From Hymenolepis diminuta (Eukaryota > Platyhelminthes > Cestoda > Cyclophyllidea > Hymenolepididae): a stretch of 64,000 nt of DNA. The notes under the pieces are model-generated. The model was not told the origin of the DNA. It did no database searches and was given only the letters and a program-made list of their open reading frames with translations. The stretch spans positions 749,742 to 813,741 of the forward strand of contig CAADRB010000052.1 of the NCBI GenBank assembly GCA_900708905.1. The letters run 5' to 3'. This document shows, in pieces, positions 60,091-64,000 of this stretch (position 1 is the stretch's first letter; every line of letters begins with the position of its first letter). A program made the translations under genes and the position numbers.

Positions 60091-61955
60091 AAGCAGTCAA
60101 TTTGATTTTCTAACGTTAATTTATTATCCATGGAGGTTTTTTTTAAAGTTTCTTCCTAGTTAAAACTTATAAATTCAGCTGTTTTCTATTCTAATCTAGA
60201 CCATTTTCCCACAGAGCAGTACACTGCTTTCAAATCAAATATTTTGAAATCGGTCACTCAGAGGATATTACTTCAGTCCAATGTATTTCGAATGAATGTT
60301 GGGTAATTATTTTGCAAAACACCATCCCCTTTTCAAGTCTCTATTTCCGGACAGATGCGAATATTTCTAAAAGAGGACAGTTCCCAGATTTCCATGACAG
60401 TGTAATGCTCAAACCAATAACGTTCAATAAATTATCTAGAGACAGGAAATTTTATTCTGAGAATCATTCTTCAAAGTGTGAAGCATTATTTTTTAAAACC
60501 TTAATGAGGAAAGTGAGGATGATTAAAACATTAAAGAACTGGAGATCCGAAAAATTAAAATATGAAGGTGTCGTTCTTGAAAGGTGGAGATGTATCTGGA
60601 GCTCGAGTTACAAATTTTGCCTCATAATTCTCCAGAAGTCCAGTTCTGTTTGAGAATATCCATGTCGGTAGGGCTTCTTTTTCAATTTCGGCCTTTCAAA
60701 TGTATAACTTAACTTTCCTGTTGTTTTAATTAAGAAGATTTACATTTTAATTTAACTATTAATATTCGACAATCTAAAGAAAGACTAACGCGATGCAAAA
60801 GTGCTAAATTTTCCTTCCAACATCTGAACTTTTAAAGAATGCCACGAAAGGAAATGTTCAACTAATAATTCTAACATGTTCTTGTGAGAAGGAGAGAGAG
60901 AGGGAGAGAGAGAGATATCTTTCGTAATATTTTTGCTCTGAACAATATTTTCATTCATCCGAGTTAATTGACAAAATTTTGAATAATTAACAAAACCTCA
61001 CGACAAAATGGACACTTTAATCTGTTAGTTCTTTTAAATAGAGGATTTTAAAGTGTCCTTTCTTGACACACTTTCAGTTAGTATCGGGAATAAGAGAAAA
61101 ATAATCCTGGAACTTTGAAATTACTTTGCCAAAAGAGTTAAACACGTTCTCAAAATTTCTCTTATTAATTATAAATCATTTGAATGTAAACGGTTTTAGC
61201 TTCTCTGGGTACGCTAAATCAAGTACATCTTAAGGGGTGGTGGAGATTGAATTTCGTTTACTGTAGAAGGAACAATTAATTTGGTAGAGTCTACTGAAAG
61301 TAAGCAAACAAGAGGAACATTCAGCGTGCAGTGTTCGTGAGAATCTCATTAACTTAAATACCACCTTTTACAACTTCTGATGTAAGTGACTATGAGCGAC
61401 TCCGTAAAGAATCTATTTGTGGATTGGGGATCAATATAAGCCGGGGTGGATGATAATTTCAATTCAAGCATACGCATCGATGGTTATTCATAATCCTGTG
61501 GAATAGGTAGATGGCAACCGAAGAATTTCGAATGGAATATGAGTAGGTTTATGAGGCCATTGCAATCTCTCATAGCTGAAAACACGATTGGGAAAACACA
61601 CAAATTCCGTGGGAATGATGGAATGATAGTAATTTGTCTATTCATTTCATTACAATGATTTCCACTGGCAATAAATGCATCATTTATTAGTGCTTTAAAT
61701 GAATTCAGGATACTTCATATCCAGAAGTTAATTAATTTTAAGAAGGATTATTAGTTAATGTAGATGAACGAGTGTTAGAAAAATTGAAAATGGCAATATA
61801 CGTTCTTATCTCATCACCGCTAAGTTAAAAATGTAAGCTTCTAAATATCAAGTGAAATTATTTTTCCATTGATGCGACAAGATCGACCCTTCTTAATTAA
61901 AAATACCGGTCAGTAGGCACTGAACGTCGTAAACAAGCGTGCACTGTAATCAAGG
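60091..61955. other. non-coding stretch
   Basis: It has a GA-rich tract (60891-60915) and a 113-codon AT-rich frame at 60312-60653 without recognisable content. Confidence 0.45.
60891..60915 (+). repeat. (GA)n microsatellite
   Basis: GA units with one GGG interruption. Confidence 0.85.
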
Positions 61956-61959
61956 GGAC

Positions 61960-62105
61960 GAACCATGAAATTTTACTATTTAATAAATGTTGTACAACCT
62001 GAATCCAAAAGTCACATGAAGTAAGATACTCTGATACTTTGATGCTGCTCTCAACATCCTTTTGATACCCTCTCCTTTATCTATTGACCGATTTCAGGAT
62101 AAAGA
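61960..62105 (-). repeat. dispersed repeat family F, copy
   Basis: TGTTGTACAACCTGAATCC, CACATGAAGTAAG, CTTTGATGCTGCTCTCAACA, CCTTTTGATACCCTCTCC and GACCGATTTCAGG is the clearest reverse copy. Its complement matches 35.9 kb. Confidence 0.6.
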
Positions 62106-64000
62106 AATAAATACATCCCTGTACAAATCACAGTCGCCTCCAGTATTACGAGATTTTGGTCTCCTCCAAGTTGATTGCAACGTTGGGAGTGAAACTAAGC
62201 AACTGGTGAGAAAGTTCTTCCTTTATGGTGAAGAAGGACATTTCGGAATTTATTGACGGGTGAATCCCATTTCTAAATAGGTGGGAATGAAGCTAAACTT
62301 ATTGCTCCGTTATTTATAATAAATATTATTAATAATATATTTAGGCCTACATTTTGACAGTTAACTTTTTCAAATTTTGAGTCAGATATATATTGGCACA
62401 TTTACTCCTTATATTGCACCTCACTTTTGCAGCGAATTCATCTAAGAACATGGGAAAAGAGGGTGGGTCTCAATCCTTTCTTCTTGTCTGACTTTCAAAA
62501 TCACAACATGAATAATGACAATGAATCCATCCCCTATAACGTGTCGTATCAAGGGTACAAATTGGACGACATGACGTATTGCCTTCAAGTTTCATGAAAC
62601 TGCAATTCACTGATATTTTGAGGTCATCATTCTTAAATCCGATTTCCTTTCCATCTTTGACTGTTAAAATTTCTTTCCAAAGGCCCTACTTCTTTTCGAG
62701 TTTCAGGATCATAAGATCAATTGCTTTTTTTCCATTTAAGCATTGAACTGAGCGGCATCATTCAGTAGACATGATCTCATGCAATTTTCCAGTTATCCTT
62801 GTTAATTTATTTGTAGTATCCTTCCACAAATATCATTTATGTTTTTTTCCACTTTTGTATAACTGATCTTCAAAATTGCAATGTGGTTTCAGTTTCGGGC
62901 TGGTTAATTCGTGGAACTTTTCACCAATGGTGACGTCACCAACAATAACATCACAACCGCTACGTGCCTCCATATCTCTACCGCTTGCGAATTTATGACA
63001 AATGTGGCCGAAGGAATGCATGAGCGTTCAGCCCCTATATGTGTTTGGTTTGCAAAGAACTTACATGTGTACGTGTGTGCCTGTGTTTTACGAATCTAAA
63101 CGTGTAAAAACACTGGGACTGAGCTGTGCTGCTGGCTTAATGCCAATTCACGCAGTGGCTCTGGCAAGCCATAGTGATGGCCTTTTCATCTACTATGAAC
63201 ACACATACATATTAAATCCACGAATTGCAATAGATTCCCCAGCTGGAATTCCGGAAATTCAGAGTAAAGAGGGAGAGAGCTGGCTCTGATTTATATTGGC
63301 CATCCAGAAGATCACTTATACTGTGCCAAATGTATTCAAGATATTAAGATTTAAGTAATAATATGCTGGATAATTTATCATTATTACTACCCATGGCAGG
63401 AAAAGTATCTAAACGCATTCTAGACGCACTAAAGTAGTCTAAGAAAGGAGAAAAGGAAGAGGTCGAGTAGAAGCCGAAATTAAAGTCAGGACGCCAAATA
63501 AATCTTGAATAAAGGGATCTTTAAGTTTACTTAGAGCTCTTTTTGCTTCCTGGCCGAGTCCACTGCTTCATTTTCTAATATTCCAACATCTGGATTTCTG
63601 CATTTGCGGCAGGTTTCCTGAGTAAATTCGTATTTTCGAAGTCTAAATCTCATTGATCAGCTTATTGACCTGATTGTTAATCAGTCATTTCGGACGATAG
63701 GATCTATTCAAGAAGAAGGGGATGAATTCAACGTTTCTTTTCAGGTGATTTCTAAAGTAAAGGACATGATTACCCTTAAAACAAGTTGGGGTTACTCTAT
63801 GTAACTAACTCAATGGTTAATGATCATCTTTTGGGATAAGATTTGCTGTGTTAAAATTACACGATTTATCAACATATAAGACTGAATCGGACATTTGAAA
63901 AACTTATTAAGAATTTGTATTATAGAGAAAACCAGCAGGAAAATGAAAATGACTTTGCTGCGGTCTGTTCTGAAAAATTGTTCAACTAGGAAGGAAGCGG
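62106..64000. other. non-coding stretch
   Basis: It includes a palindromic CRE at 62928-62941. Frames of up to 95 codons (63002-63289) show no recognisable domain. No gene seen up to the window end. Confidence 0.45.

Noticed and set aside
1..64000. CRISPR arrays, bacterial operons, prophage or insertion sequences
   Set aside because: No regularly spaced direct repeats and no bacterial gene organisation; splice sites and SINE-like repeats indicate animal nuclear DNA.

Overview
The window looks like AT-rich nuclear DNA from an invertebrate animal. The one confident gene is on the + strand. It is split by spliceosomal introns (GTAAGT-type donors, pyrimidine-rich tracts ending in AG), and dispersed repeats sit both in its introns and in the long non-coding stretch after it. 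A parasitic flatworm, perhaps a tapeworm, is my best guess from the compact IRS-like protein, the AT-rich repeat-laden flanks and the low-complexity Ser/Asn tail. This is an impression, not proof.

Positions 1-15296 hold the 3' part of a gene for an insulin-receptor-substrate (IRS)-like docking protein. Six exon pieces (1-33, 2600-2745, 10998-11474, 12625-12755, 12834-13127, 14017-15296) join with matching phases at all five junctions into one open frame of 786 residues plus a TGA stop. The 5' end lies outside the window. The first 60 residues are the C-terminal half of an IRS-type PTB domain, which binds NPxpY motifs of activated receptors. The rest is a long disordered Ser/Pro/Asn-rich tail carrying candidate SH2, SH3, EVH1, 14-3-3 and Akt-type motifs. 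No YxxM motif (the PI3-kinase p85 site typical of IRS proteins) occurs in the visible part. Intron 2 is about 8.25 kb. It holds a CpG-rich patch with a perfect everted pair of nuclear-receptor-type half-sites, a minisatellite, and the longest unexplained ORF of the window (170 codons, antisense).

Positions 15.3-15.7 kb are the 3' UTR with two AATAAA signals, a TC microsatellite, and a degenerate tRNA-Val-like sequence right after the second signal.

From 15.8 to 64 kb I find no convincing protein-coding gene. The region is AT-rich and holds old, diverged dispersed repeats. Repeat family R1 has at least six copies on both strands, two of which keep remnants of a CX4C-X12-HX4H zinc finger. A tRNA-headed SINE-like family has copies at 46 kb and 41 kb, the latter broken by a 44-N gap. 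Family D has about five copies, family F five to eight, and a short repeat E two. A CpG-richer block at 58.7-59.35 kb with a consensus CRE, palindromes and a short ORF is the best candidate for a promoter or enhancer. Further CRE palindromes lie at 55.83 and 62.93 kb. All homology statements come from reading by eye; no alignment or database search was run.
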